Assembly (NCBI GenBank): GCA_964374025.1
Contig: CAYJWU010000003.1
Span: 1 to 48,075, forward strand
Origin: JBASTI01 sp964374025
Lineage (GTDB): Bacteria > Patescibacteriota > Minisyncoccia > Spechtbacterales > HO2-43-30
Length of the DNA: 48,075 nt
Direction: 5' to 3'
Shown: positions 1 to 8,573 of the stretch, in pieces
How the letters are laid out: each line of letters starts with the position of its first letter
How positions within the stretch are numbered: the first letter of the stretch is position 1
The notes under the pieces: model-generated
What the model was told of the DNA's origin: nothing
What the model saw: the letters and a program-made list of their open reading frames with translations, nothing else
Database searches by the model: none
Position numbers and translations under genes: made by a program

Positions 1-92
1 CGCGCTTTGAGAAAAAATTAAAAAATGAGTGTTCGGATTGAGCCCTGCGAGTGCCGTATAAATGGAATTTCCATTATAGCATGTATAATAAA

Positions 93-986
93 TTATGTCA
101 ATATCTTCTTGTTCACCCACTCTATCATCTGGCTTTTTGTCGGGAACTCGACGAGGAGCCGCGTGCGCCGGCCCGCGCGGGCGAGTTTGACGTTGTTGAT
201 GCCCATGGCATCTTTAATTTTTTCGGCAAGTTCATTGAGCTCCGCGTCGGTCCGCCCCGAAGAGACGCGTACGCGAGCGATTTTACGCAGGTCAGAGTCC
301 TGAAGATCCTTTACTCTTTGATTAGCGGAATTAGCGTCAAGATTGCGCGCTATCATTTCTTCAAAAAGTTTTCGTTGCTTTTCGGGCTCATTGCCAAGCA
401 TCAAAAGATACCGCGAATTCGCCATGGGGATCTTGCGCTGCTCTATTGTCTTTATCATATCTTCCGGCAGGCGAAGCATGCGCACCGCGTTTGCGATAAC
501 CGGCTGGCTCTTCCCAACCTGCTCCGCGATTTCAGGATATGACATGCCAAATTGTTTGTTGAGCCGCTCATAGGCGCGCGCCTCTTCAATGGGATTAAGA
601 TTTTGCCGCTGAATATTTTCAATTACAGATACTGCCAATTTTTCGGGGGCTGTCGCGTGGCGGCGTATAACTACGGGGACTCTCGGCAGATTCACTAATT
701 GCGCCGCCCGAAGTCTGCGCTCACCGGCTATGAGCTCATATTCTACATCCCTGCCCGTTGGAGTGTCCTTTTCAACTTTTGAAACAATAAGGGGCTGCAA
801 AATCCCTACCTGCCGTATAGAAGCCGCAAGGTCCTTGAGCTCCTGCTCGCCAAACTCTCTTCTTGGCTGAAAGGGATTGGGGTGGATTTTCTCAACCTCA
901 ATCATAAAAACGCTTTCACTCGGAGAAATTTTATCGTCATTGCCAATATCTTTTTTTTGCGGGATTAAAGATTCTAGGCCTCGCAT
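93..986 (-). CDS. parB: ParB-family chromosome partitioning protein
   Basis: ParB-type DNA-binding protein of 297 residues, expected to bind parS sites and spread to form the partition complex with ParA. The N-terminal nuclease-like ParB domain lies at about residues 27-125, with the family motif GERRLRAAQL and the stretch ENIQRQNLNPIEEA, followed by a helix-turn-helix region (SYPEIAEQVGKSQPVIANAV, about 150-170). The C-terminal part is shorter and basic. The start overlaps the 3' end of parA by 13 nt, implying translational coupling. No parS-like 16-mer was recognised nearby by eye. The assignment is secure from motifs and from the parA neighbour; a plasmid-type function is less likely given the surrounding housekeeping genes. 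Confidence 0.95.
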   Translation of the reverse strand: MRGLESLIPQKKDIGNDDKISPSESVFMIEVEKIHPNPFQPRREFGEQELKDLAASIRQVGILQPLIVSKVEKDTPTGRDVEYELIAGERRLRAAQLVNLPRVPVVIRRHATAPEKLAVSVIENIQRQNLNPIEEARAYERLNKQFGMSYPEIAEQVGKSQPVIANAVRMLRLPEDMIKTIEQRKIPMANSRYLLMLGNEPEKQRKLFEEMIARNLDANSANQRVKDLQDSDLRKIARVRVSSGRTDAELNELAEKIKDAMGINNVKLARAGRRTRLLVEFPTKSQMIEWVNKKILT

Positions 987-1741
987 CGTTTTATTACTTC
1001 TTCGGCAAGCTGCTTGTACGCGAGAGCCCCTTGCGAAGAAGGATTAAATTGAAAAATTGTTTTGCCGTGCCCCGGAGCTTCCGCAAGGTCAACGTTCCTT
1101 GGAATTACCGCGTCGAATACGTATCCGGGAAAGTTTCTGCGCACTTCTTTCGCAATGCTTCTATCAAGCTTGTTTCTCTTATCATACATCGTAAGCACGG
1201 CTCCGAGAATGTTTATATCTTTCCCAAGATTACTTTTTATAACATCAACTGTTTCGAGGAGTTGAGCTAAGCCCTCAAGCGCGTAATATTCGCACTGTAC
1301 GGGTATTAAAATCTCGTCAGACGCGACAAGTCCATTTATTGTAAGGAGCCCTAAACTGGGCGGAGAATCTATCACAATGTAATCGTATTCATGCCGCACC
1401 TTTGTAAGCGCGTCATTCAGGCGAAATTCCCTATTTTTCATGTTCACAAGCTCTACCGATGCCCCAGCGAGATCAAAAGAAGACGGCAACAGATGATATC
1501 CGAAAAGTTCGGTATTTCTTATTGCCTGCGCGGTAGAAATTTTATTGTTTATGGCATGATAAACGCTGAAGTCAACTTTTCTCGGATCAACGCCCAATCC
1601 AGAAGTGGCATTTGCCTGCGGGTCTAAATCAACTAAAAGAACTTTCCTGCCAAGCGCGGCAAGGTAAGTGCTCAAATTGACCGCCGTCGCGGTCTTCCCA
1701 ACCCCCCCCTTTTGATTTGCAATACCGAGAACCATTGCCAT
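974..1741 (-). CDS. parA: ParA/Soj family ATPase
   Basis: Deviant Walker-A ATPase of 255 residues that works with ParB in chromosome or nucleoid segregation. Visible motifs are KGGVGKTATAVNLS at the N-terminus (signature lysine form of Walker A), the switch region VDLDPQANAT and the Walker B-like DYIVIDSPPSLG. Length is normal for Soj-type proteins lacking an N-terminal DNA-binding domain. It is the first gene of a two-gene operon with parB, whose start it overlaps. The upstream 66 nt separate it from a divergent tRNA-Leu, so both promoters must lie in that short stretch. Confidence 0.96.
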   Translation of the reverse strand: MAMVLGIANQKGGVGKTATAVNLSTYLAALGRKVLLVDLDPQANATSGLGVDPRKVDFSVYHAINNKISTAQAIRNTELFGYHLLPSSFDLAGASVELVNMKNREFRLNDALTKVRHEYDYIVIDSPPSLGLLTINGLVASDEILIPVQCEYYALEGLAQLLETVDVIKSNLGKDINILGAVLTMYDKRNKLDRSIAKEVRRNFPGYVFDAVIPRNVDLAEAPGHGKTIFQFNPSSQGALAYKQLAEEVIKRCEA

Positions 1742-1790
1742 GCCAAATACTTTATACCATACATTAAAAACTTTTCAAATTGGGAAATTC

Positions 1791-1799
1791 TGGTATGAT
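1791..1799 (+). promoter_or_regulatory. Extended -10 promoter for tRNA-Leu(CAA)
   Basis: TGG followed by TATGAT forms an extended -10 element (TGnTATNAT) nine bases before the mature tRNA 5' end, so transcription would begin within a base or two of the tRNA. No good -35 hexamer is visible, which is usual when TGn is present. Confidence 0.55.
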
Positions 1800-1807
1800 A
1801 GTATGGA

Positions 1808-1891
1808 GCCCGGGTGGCGGAACTGGCAGACGCGATGGACTCAAAATCCATTGGTGGCAACACCATGAGAGTTCGACTCTCTCCCCGGGCA
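1808..1891 (+). tRNA. tRNA-Leu (anticodon CAA)
   Basis: Full cloverleaf with a seven-pair acceptor stem (GCCCGGG with CCCGGGC), discriminator A, D-arm TGGCGGAACTGGCAGACGC, anticodon arm ATGGA-CTCAAAA-TCCAT giving CAA, a long variable arm typical of Leu (TTGGTGGCAACACCA) and T-arm GAGAGTTCGACTCTC. No CCA is encoded, so a CCA-adding enzyme is required. It lies between divergent parA and a convergent toxin gene. Confidence 0.97.
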
Positions 1892-1902
1892 CAACTTTGT
1901 CC

Positions 1903-2148
1903 TCATTTCGAGTGCGCGGTTATTGAGACAATTTTATAAGTTGCATTTTTGATTACGAAATAGAAACGGTAATCCCGGCTCACGCGCGCCTGCCAGACAC
2001 CGCGAGTTTCATCATACTTTTTGCTACGAAGAGACGGGTGACGCGGATTTATCAAAAGAAGCCCGATCTGCTTATCGATACGTTTTTGAAGAGATATGGC
2101 GAGAGAACGATAGTCGCGGGAAGCTCTTTCTGTTAGTAGAAATTTCAT
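1903..2148 (-). CDS. RelE/ParE-superfamily toxin
   Basis: Small basic protein of 81 residues with the fold signature of type II toxins of the RelE/ParE group: N-terminal LTERASRDYRSL helix, central RHPSLRSKKYDETRGVWQAR and the strand pattern DYRFYFVIKNATYKIVSI. RelE members cut mRNA on the ribosome while ParE members poison gyrase; the sequence does not decide between them. It overlaps the upstream antitoxin gene by four nt (ATGA), the normal layout of an antitoxin-first TA operon. Convergent with tRNA-Leu, about 12 nt away. Confidence 0.8.
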   Translation of the reverse strand: MKFLLTERASRDYRSLAISLQKRIDKQIGLLLINPRHPSLRSKKYDETRGVWQARVSRDYRFYFVIKNATYKIVSITAHSK

Positions 2149-2399
2149 CGCCTCTTCATAAAGCGCTTAAATTCTCTCACATTAGAAAAACTAGGAGTAA
2201 CCCGTCCTGCACGCAAATCGCCAAGTCCCTCGCCAATAGCATCTTCAACGCTCCTATCAACAACCGTTTTAGGGGTTAGTACGATAGTATTTTTCCTAAC
2301 AATTACATCCAAAATATCGCCCACTTCAAGACGGGCTTCTCTGCGAAACTTTTGGGGAATGGTGACTTGATATTTTTGTTTAACTCTAACCAAAGACAT
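2145..2399 (-). CDS. AbrB/MazE-type antitoxin
   Basis: Antitoxin of 84 residues. Residues 1-45 form a swapped-hairpin AbrB (SpoVT-AbrB) DNA-binding domain: VRVKQKYQVTIPQKFRREAR followed by LEVGDILDVIV. The C-terminal tail (RVTPSFSNVREFKRFMKRR) is the likely toxin-neutralising segment. Expected to bind its own promoter and the toxin encoded immediately downstream with a four-base overlap. AT-rich DNA directly upstream (TATACT about 11 nt before the ATG) may hold the autoregulated promoter; no clear -35 is seen. Confidence 0.85.
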   Translation of the reverse strand: MSLVRVKQKYQVTIPQKFRREARLEVGDILDVIVRKNTIVLTPKTVVDRSVEDAIGEGLGDLRAGRVTPSFSNVREFKRFMKRR

Positions 2400-2485
2400 A
2401 AAAGTATGAAAGTATAAAAGTTTAACTGTTTATACTATACTACAAAAGCATTATTTCTGTCAAATGAAAAACGGGTGAAGTAATT

Positions 2486-3097
2486 TCAACCGTTTTGCAT
2501 TTCTGCCACAATTTTCTTTATCCCCTTGCAAAGAACTTCGTCTTCTTTTTTGTGGATTGCGCCTCTAAAGTCGTCCGGTGTTTTAAACTTCCCATAATCT
2601 TTGCTTTTTTTGACAACATAACCTTTTAACACGGCCTTCCCCGTATCCATTCCTTCTTCAACGTAATGCAAGGTACAGCCCGCGGGCACGGCTTTATCGT
2701 TCCACTGCGCCGGTATTACATCTTCGCCTTTCCCCGGATACGCCGGCAATATAGAGGGATGAATGTTTATCGCTCTGCCGCGGAATTCGTCAACAAAAAC
2801 TTTGGGCATAATTACCATCCAGCCGGCCATTACCACCAAGTCTGCCTTGCGTCCCCGCAGTATAGCACAAACAACTGCCGATAACCGCTCTCTTCCTTCT
2901 TCCCCCTTGCCAAAATCCTTCAGCCGTAATACTTCTGCTCTTATTCCGCATGATCGCGCGGCACTTGTCCCTATGCCCTCCCCCTTGCTGCTTATTACGA
3001 ATACCACTTCTGCGTTTTGAATCGAGCCTGCACATTCAAGAATCGCAGGCACCCTAGATCCGCTTCCTATTAAAAGAGCAATTTTAATCTTACGCAT
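2486..3097 (-). CDS. purN: PurN-like formyltransferase
   Basis: Formyltransferase-fold protein of 203 residues resembling phosphoribosylglycinamide formyltransferase, which transfers a formyl group from 10-formyl-THF to GAR in purine synthesis. Seen: GSGSRVPAI near the N-terminus (phosphate loop equivalent), VVMAGWMVIMPK, the catalytic NIHPSILPAYPGKG (Asn and His of the family), and GCTLHYVEEGMDTG with the expected Asp. It is the last gene of the yvcK-HAD-tsaC-MFS operon and overlaps the MFS gene by 8 nt. No other purine gene is in the window, and CPR bacteria usually lack de novo purine synthesis, so the physiological substrate is uncertain. Confidence 0.8.
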   Translation of the reverse strand: MRKIKIALLIGSGSRVPAILECAGSIQNAEVVFVISSKGEGIGTSAARSCGIRAEVLRLKDFGKGEEGRERLSAVVCAILRGRKADLVVMAGWMVIMPKVFVDEFRGRAINIHPSILPAYPGKGEDVIPAQWNDKAVPAGCTLHYVEEGMDTGKAVLKGYVVKKSKDYGKFKTPDDFRGAIHKKEDEVLCKGIKKIVAEMQNG

Positions 3098-4259
3098 CTT
3101 TAGTCCTCCTCACAAAAAAAATCAGGAACAATGAAAATACGCCGGCTATAGGAAAAGCAATGGCTATATTTTCAACATACAAAAATACGCCCGCTAAAAC
3201 AACCATAAAAATACCGCTGCCGATGTTATGCATCATTTCTCGAAAAATAACAAACCTGTCCCTGTTTTGATCTTCCCGCGCTGTCCAGTCATAGAAAAGC
3301 GTTGAGAAGGGCATATACGCGGAAAGGCGAGTAAACTGATGGAGCGTATGGACAAGGAACGCGTCAAAGGGAGTGCGTACAAACATTTTAACGGGCCAAG
3401 TGAGAGCATTAAGCCAAGCCCCCAAAGCAAGAAATCTGCCGTGTCCCATTCTGTCTATGAGCCTGCCCATATAGAGCGCGAATAGAAGTCCCGCGAAAAG
3501 CGAGACAGAAGAAATTGCCCCAATTGATGAATAGTTTATGGCAAGGATATACAAAAATATCGGCCAAATAATCAAGGAGGCCACTCCTTCCGCGCCTTCC
3601 GCAAAAAGGGCAATGGACTTATTTCTATATTTTTTCTTAAACACTTCGCGATATGCTTTTTCAAAACTGTCCGTATAAGTTTCGCGCGCCTCTTTTGAAA
3701 AAAACAGCGGAAAGATTGAAACAAATAACAATGCAAGCACAATAGCGAAAAGTGTAGGGTAACTAAATTGCGTAAGTATTATTCCGCCTGCCAAGGGCGC
3801 TACTGACTCGGAAAGCGCGGCAACAAGATGTCTGTAGCTTAATTGCTTTCCCCTGCTTTTCTCGTCGGAAAAACGCGAAAAATCCACATGGAAAGCAGGC
3901 CAGTATAGCAGATTATGTATTACTAAAATTGGGATTAGAATAAAAAAGAATTCACCGAGCGCTTCAATTTTCCAAAGCCCAACATAGTACAGGAAGATAA
4001 ATGGGACGCTCGCGAGCATCGAATGCTTAACGCCTATTTTCGTGATTATTTTACCCGCAAAAGGAGAAAGCGCGCCATGAAACAAGGCCACTGTTCCAAA
4101 AAATAAAAGGGTCTTTGAGATATCCCCGGACAAGTAAAGGAAAATATAAATAGGTACAAATATGGCGATAAGGCCCAATGTAAAATTCCGAAGCGCGATA
4201 GACGCGTAAAGCTGGGTCAGTTCCCTATTGAGAGTGTAATCGAAATGGGGAATACGCAC
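3090..4259 (-). CDS. Major facilitator superfamily transporter
   Basis: Integral membrane protein of 389 residues with about 12 hydrophobic segments, full-length for a compact MFS transporter. Charged cytoplasmic loop motifs are visible (PFAGKIITKIGVKHS after the second segment and YMGRLIDRMGHGR in the second half, both variants of the MFS GXXXDRXGRR loop). The substrate cannot be predicted. It is embedded in a packed operon, five nt after tsaC and overlapping the purN-like gene. The family differs from the two half-size MFS-like proteins at 8574 and 25750. Confidence 0.8.
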   Translation of the reverse strand: MRIPHFDYTLNRELTQLYASIALRNFTLGLIAIFVPIYIFLYLSGDISKTLLFFGTVALFHGALSPFAGKIITKIGVKHSMLASVPFIFLYYVGLWKIEALGEFFFILIPILVIHNLLYWPAFHVDFSRFSDEKSRGKQLSYRHLVAALSESVAPLAGGIILTQFSYPTLFAIVLALLFVSIFPLFFSKEARETYTDSFEKAYREVFKKKYRNKSIALFAEGAEGVASLIIWPIFLYILAINYSSIGAISSVSLFAGLLFALYMGRLIDRMGHGRFLALGAWLNALTWPVKMFVRTPFDAFLVHTLHQFTRLSAYMPFSTLFYDWTAREDQNRDRFVIFREMMHNIGSGIFMVVLAGVFLYVENIAIAFPIAGVFSLFLIFFVRRTKDA

Positions 4260-4264
4260 AGTTT

Positions 4265-4900
4265 TTACATTCTTAGTATCCTTGTAAGTTCCTTAGGGCT
4301 AACCGGGCCTATTCTTGTAATCTTCGGCTTTTGTTTCGTTAGATCAACTACTGTTGAAGGTTTCTTCGCCAAAAGTACGCCGGCGTCAATAATCAAATCT
4401 GGCCTATAAATTTCTTTCGCGAAGCGCTTGGCAATGACCGCGGCATCATTGGTGTGATTCTCTCCCGATATATTCGCGGAGGTTGAAGTGATGGGGCCGT
4501 TGAATGCCCGAATAAGCGCGATGCAAAATTTGTTATCCGGAATGCGCAGACAAACCGTATCCGTGCCCGCGGAAATCTCCTTTGAAATAATTCTTCTTTT
4601 ATATAATACAACACTCACAGCCCCCGGCCAAAGATTGCGCAATGCTTCTTCTTTTATCGCGTCAATATAGGCAAGCTTTTTCGCCATAGCGATGCTTTTT
4701 ACTATAAGGGCGACCGGCTTATCCGGCGGCCGGTTTTTTATGCGGAAAAGCCGCCGCACCGCAAAATCATCAAATGGATTTACGCCGAGGCCATAAACGG
4801 TGTCGGTGGGATAAGCCACTGATCCGCCATTCTTCAATATGCTGGCTGCTTCGTTTATAATCTCGCTCTGATTATGCTGGGTGAGTGAAATAATCTTCAT
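4265..4900 (-). CDS. tsaC: L-threonylcarbamoyladenylate synthase (Sua5/YciO/YrdC)
   Basis: Enzyme of 211 residues that makes threonylcarbamoyl-AMP from threonine, bicarbonate and ATP, the first step of t6A37 modification of ANN-decoding tRNAs. YrdC-domain signatures are clear: GGSVAYPTDTVYGLGVNPFD, the KNRPPDKPVALIV segment, LWPGAVSVVLYK, TVCLRIPDN and ITSTSANISGE. The C-terminal Sua5 domain is absent, so it is the short TsaC form. It overlaps the HAD gene by four nt (ATGA). The housekeeping role is well established for the family. Confidence 0.94.
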   Translation of the reverse strand: MKIISLTQHNQSEIINEAASILKNGGSVAYPTDTVYGLGVNPFDDFAVRRLFRIKNRPPDKPVALIVKSIAMAKKLAYIDAIKEEALRNLWPGAVSVVLYKRRIISKEISAGTDTVCLRIPDNKFCIALIRAFNGPITSTSANISGENHTNDAAVIAKRFAKEIYRPDLIIDAGVLLAKKPSTVVDLTKQKPKITRIGPVSPKELTRILRM

Positions 4901-5523
4901 AAATTGCCAAGTAAAATTTCTACTCCCGTAAGATCCTTAACCTCATAATCAATCCCGCCTTCCGAAACTTCGTCCGCGTACCGCCCAATTCCCCTATTCA
5001 TCCTCACGGTTATAATATGCGGGGCGTACTTTTTCGCGGCATAAAGCGCGACGGGATTATCTTCTACAAATATCGCTGCTTTGCCCAGAGACAAATCGCC
5101 TACTTCTTTGTCTTTGTATAAGTTTTGAGTTATTACAATTTTATCAAAATACTTTGTCATATTTGGACATCCTTGGAGCTTCTTCTCCTGAAACTGGCTC
5201 TCCCCATAGGTGATAAGGGCGAATACGTGATCCTGTTTGGTTTTTACGAGAAAAGGCATGGTATCTTCGTACAAAAACACGCAGCTTGCGCCCATCAGTT
5301 TTTCAAATTCATCCCGTATAAGACCAACGCCCCTAGCCCCGAGAGTTTTTAAAATTTCAAACTGCCTCTCCGGTTTCCAATCCCTCCCCTCGCCGCGCGA
5401 TTCATCGTGCGTGCGCAAAAACATCTCCTCGTCCACGCCGTGCTTTCCAAATATCTCCTGAATTACCGCTTTGAGACGAGGTGTGTCAAAAAGAGTATGA
5501 TCAAAGTCAAAGATTATTAGCAT
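4897..5523 (-). CDS. HAD-superfamily hydrolase
   Basis: Hydrolase of 208 residues with HAD motif I at the extreme N-terminus (FDFDHTLFDT, nucleophile Asp and acid/base Asp), a cap region rich in charged residues, motif II near ALITYGES, motif III lysine around KIVITQ and motif IV IFVEDNPVAL. Probably a phosphatase of small phosphorylated metabolites; the sequence gives no substrate. It sits between yvcK (overlap 7 nt) and tsaC (overlap 4 nt), so it is co-translated with them. Confidence 0.82.
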   Translation of the reverse strand: MLIIFDFDHTLFDTPRLKAVIQEIFGKHGVDEEMFLRTHDESRGEGRDWKPERQFEILKTLGARGVGLIRDEFEKLMGASCVFLYEDTMPFLVKTKQDHVFALITYGESQFQEKKLQGCPNMTKYFDKIVITQNLYKDKEVGDLSLGKAAIFVEDNPVALYAAKKYAPHIITVRMNRGIGRYADEVSEGGIDYEVKDLTGVEILLGNL

Positions 5524-6497
5524 AGCTCCATTATTGCCTTGGCTAATTTCTTTGAATCATGCAAAAACGGATTACGGATACTTGCTATCGGATCCCCGGC
5601 GTATCTCTTCCTTGGCGATCGACTCGCAAGAGCCCTGCCGACATAACGCTTGTCTTTTTTGAGTTCGTCTGTCACGCGCACGGGCGCGCTGACTATCGCG
5701 TTAGCGTGAGCTTTTAGTAAAAATTCCGGTATAGAACGATTATTGTAAACAACGTGCGTAAACGCGTCTTCGCCAATATGCTTTGCGAGTGTTTTCACAA
5801 AATCAGCGACATTGAAATTGTCCGTGTGCCCCGGCTGAGTGAGTAAATTAGCTACATATATTTTCTTCGCTTTTGCCTTGCGAAATTCATCGCTGATTTC
5901 TTTAACCAAGAAGTTCGGAATAATGCTTGAGAACAGGTTGCCCGGACCCACTATAATCACGTCCGCATCTCTAATCGCTTGCACTGCCCGGGGGCTAGCT
6001 TTGGTATCGCGAGGCGTAAGGGTTAACTTGGCAAGTTTCGCGCCTATTTCGGATGAAGGCGTAATATTGCGCTCGCCTCGAATGACTCTCCCATCGTTTA
6101 ACTTCGCGACTAAAGTAACTGGCTTAAGGGTCATCGGTATCAGCGATCCTTGAGCTCCTGTTAAACGCAAGAGTTCATCAATCGCCTGCTGAATATCGCC
6201 GTTTTTTTGATAAAAGAGCGTAATAATAAGATTACCGAGCGTATGGCCCTGCAAAAATCCCTCCCTGAAACGTTCATTAAAGTAACCGAAATTTCCAGCC
6301 GCAATCGCGATCAGGCATTGCCGGATATCACCGGGCGGGATCATCTTAAATTTTTTGCGCAGAATCCCGGATGAACTGCCGTCATCAGCAGTCGTAATAA
6401 TCGCGGAAAGATTAACCGGATATTTCTTGAGCCCCTCGAGAACAACAGAAGTGCCCGTCCCCCCGCCGATTACGACTATATTTTTCTTTTTAGGCAT
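5517..6497 (-). CDS. yvcK: YvcK/CofD-family protein (gluconeogenesis factor type)
   Basis: Protein of 326 residues of the YvcK family, which binds UDP-sugars and is needed for cell shape and growth on gluconeogenic carbon in Firmicutes. The signature GGGTGTSVVLEGLKKY opens the protein, followed by TTADDGSSSGILR, PPGDIRQCLIA, GHTLGNLIITLFYQ and VIIVGPGNLFSSIIPNFL. Length is normal. It heads a five-gene overlapping cluster ending with purN. In many bacteria yvcK is paired with rapZ and whiA; neither neighbour is present here. Confidence 0.93.
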   Translation of the reverse strand: MPKKKNIVVIGGGTGTSVVLEGLKKYPVNLSAIITTADDGSSSGILRKKFKMIPPGDIRQCLIAIAAGNFGYFNERFREGFLQGHTLGNLIITLFYQKNGDIQQAIDELLRLTGAQGSLIPMTLKPVTLVAKLNDGRVIRGERNITPSSEIGAKLAKLTLTPRDTKASPRAVQAIRDADVIIVGPGNLFSSIIPNFLVKEISDEFRKAKAKKIYVANLLTQPGHTDNFNVADFVKTLAKHIGEDAFTHVVYNNRSIPEFLLKAHANAIVSAPVRVTDELKKDKRYVGRALASRSPRKRYAGDPIASIRNPFLHDSKKLAKAIMELC

Positions 6498-6513
6498 ATC
6501 CTTATTTTTACCA

Positions 6514-6542
6514 TAAAAAAAACCGGCCGTCTATTCAGCCAG
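6514..6542 (-). terminator. Intrinsic terminator after the PP2C-like gene
   Basis: On the minus strand CTGGC pairs with GCCGG and is followed directly by eight T residues. The hairpin includes the stop codon of the PP2C-like gene and separates it from the yvcK operon. Confidence 0.6.
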
Positions 6543-7424
6543 TTGAAACGCTACAAATGCCTTGTCGTCGTCTAGATTGGAAATGTGTTTGGCGCCGAGG
6601 TTTTTCGTAAGAACATCCATGGTCTTCCTTATGAATTCTATGGACTCAATTCCGCCGTAAAACTGGTTTCTCAAGGCCCCCCTGAAGCCCCTATCGAATA
6701 TAAACGGCAGTATGCCGTCTGAGAACAAAACCGTTGTGTCTTCCCGCTCAATGGATATACTGCCTGTTTTTACATACGAAAGAGCTTCTTCTTCGCCGGT
6801 GAGCACGCCGTATGTCATAAAGCGCTCGCCGGGGCGGTTCCGAAAGTTTTTTCGCATGAATACATACTTTTCTTTTTTCCCAGGAAACCACATGCCATCG
6901 CGGAATAATTCAAGCACGCCAAGCTCGTTATTGTCAGACAAAAATACCGGGTTGAGGTCTTTGTCAAACACAAGCAAGCCGCAATCGCCGATATAGCCGT
7001 AGTGCAAAGTGTTTCCGGACAAAGCGCCCAAAACAGCAACACAGCCCGCCAAGTCATTCTCAAAGTAATCCAGATTTTCGCTAAGCCCAAATTGCCTGTT
7101 TAATTCAGCCATCGCTAAATTCGCCTCGCGAAAAGCCGAGAAAATATCCCCTTCACTGTTTAGTACTCTCGGCTCGTACAGCAAAGGAAGCGAGGTGGCT
7201 TTGGGATTCCACAACGCCTTCCGCAGCACTTTGTGGCAGAAAAAACTGGCTGCCGCTCCTGCCGGAGAGGGGTTGGGGTATGGCTTGCCGACCTGCACAG
7301 AGCGGGTCACTCCATCCGCGACCGCGAATGCCTCTTTGCTTTCTGATATTCCAATAGCGTCCTCGTTGGGCTTATTCTTCGTATTGTCCTGCAAAAACTC
7401 CAATACCTTCAATCTACCGGCCAT
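6531..7424 (-). CDS. PP2C-like protein phosphatase
   Basis: Protein of 297 residues with the metal-binding landmarks of PPM/PP2C phosphatases: NEDAIGISESKEAFAVADGVT near residues 19-40 (the D-G pair that binds metal), YGYIGDCGLLVF (about 145-156) and DTTVLFSDGILPF (about 230-242). The family removes phosphate from Ser/Thr. No cognate kinase is in the window. It is transcribed divergently from the GlmU-like gene and separated from the yvcK operon by a terminator, so it is probably a single-gene unit. The C-terminus ends with LDDDKAFVAFQL, matching the last DD metal motif of the family. Confidence 0.8.
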   Translation of the reverse strand: MAGRLKVLEFLQDNTKNKPNEDAIGISESKEAFAVADGVTRSVQVGKPYPNPSPAGAAASFFCHKVLRKALWNPKATSLPLLYEPRVLNSEGDIFSAFREANLAMAELNRQFGLSENLDYFENDLAGCVAVLGALSGNTLHYGYIGDCGLLVFDKDLNPVFLSDNNELGVLELFRDGMWFPGKKEKYVFMRKNFRNRPGERFMTYGVLTGEEEALSYVKTGSISIEREDTTVLFSDGILPFIFDRGFRGALRNQFYGGIESIEFIRKTMDVLTKNLGAKHISNLDDDKAFVAFQLAE

Positions 7425-7543
7425 TTTTATGCCTCCCCGTAAGAACTACCAATAATCTACTCCCTTTCCTCTATTGCGTCAATAGGATAAAATTGCTATT
7501 TTGGATTGAGCACTTTTCAAAATTTCATAAGGAGAAAATTGCA

Positions 7544-8473
7544 ATGAACGAAAGAGATTTAGAGTTTATTGATACCCTCTCGATGAAGGCAAAGGTTATG
7601 CGCCTGCAACTCGCAGGAGTTAAGTTTATTAAGAAACAAGCCCCCTGGGAGCACATCTCTATCGGGCCGGATGTAGAAATAGGCGCGGGGACGCTTATCT
7701 GGCCGGGGATTGTATTGCTTGGCCAAACAACTATTGGACAAAATTGCGAAATAGAAGAGGGCGTGAGACTTGAAGATACCGATGTCGGAGATTTTTCCAA
7801 AATATTTGTCGGGAGCCGTATTTCGCAAACTCGTATAGGGAAAGGGTGTACAATTTGGGGCGCTCGCATGTATCACGCGCTCCTCAAAGATCGAGTAACG
7901 GTACATTCTCAAAACCGTATAGTGTGGTCACATATTGGCGCAAGGTGCGACATCGACTCGGACTGCAATATCAAATACGCATATATCGCATCTGACTGCG
8001 CGATAGGTCCCAAGGCAATAATTGAAGGGGAAAAATTTGAAGAAGAAATTATGAAGACGGGAAAACGAAGTATCCATATTGGACGATCGTGCCACATTGG
8101 AGCACAAGCTCATATACACGAACGGGCAACAATAGGGGCGGGATCAGAAATAGCGCACTGTGAAATTGTACGTTCCACTCTTGGAAGAAATACGAAAGCC
8201 AAACACTGTAGCTACATAGGCGACGTAAAAATGGGCTGTGACTGCAATGTCGGCGCGGGCACGGTTTTTGGCAACTACGACGGCAAAGAAAAACATGAAT
8301 GCAGGGTCGGAGATAGAGTGTTTATAGGAATAAACAATTCTATTGTTTCAAAATCAGTGCAGGATATAGGCGAAGAATCCTATACCGGAGCGCATACGCT
8401 TTTACTGGAAAGGGTAGAACCCGGCACAACAGTCGTGCGCGAAGTTGGCCGACAAAAAGTCATAAGCAAAAAA
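7544..8473 (+). CDS. GlmU C-terminal-like acetyltransferase (left-handed beta-helix), 3' end in gap
   Basis: At least 310 residues of hexapeptide-repeat protein, open into an assembly gap. It begins like the GlmU linker (MRLQLAGVKFI) and continues with hexapeptide turns (VEIGAGTLIWPGIVLLG, TTIGQNC), then a stretch very close to the acetyltransferase site of GlmU: KHCSYIGDVKMGCDCNVGAG followed by FGNYDGKEKHECRVGD. The uridylyltransferase half is absent, so only acetyl transfer to a (sugar) amine is predicted; the substrate is inferred. The ATG at 7544 was chosen because AAGGAG lies at 7529-7534; an in-frame upstream start at 7493 has no such site. The gap follows a lysine-rich end, so little is probably missing. 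Confidence 0.8.
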
Positions 8474-8573
8474 NNNNNNNNNNNNNNNNNNNNNNNNNNN
8501 NNNNNNNNNNNNNNNNNNNNNNNNNNNNNNNNNNNNNNNNNNNNNNNNNNNNNNNNNNNNNNNNNNNNNNNNN
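8474..8573. other. Assembly gap (100 N)
   Basis: One hundred Ns. Unlike the other two gaps, its flanks share no repeat. By alignment of the following gene with its paralogue at 25750-26379, only about 17 codons of that gene appear to be missing, so the true gap may be of the order of a hundred bases. Confidence 0.95.

Noticed and set aside
8474..8573. Third gap as the same 55-base overlap artefact
   Set aside because: Its flanks are different, and about 17 codons of the following gene are missing by comparison with its paralogue.
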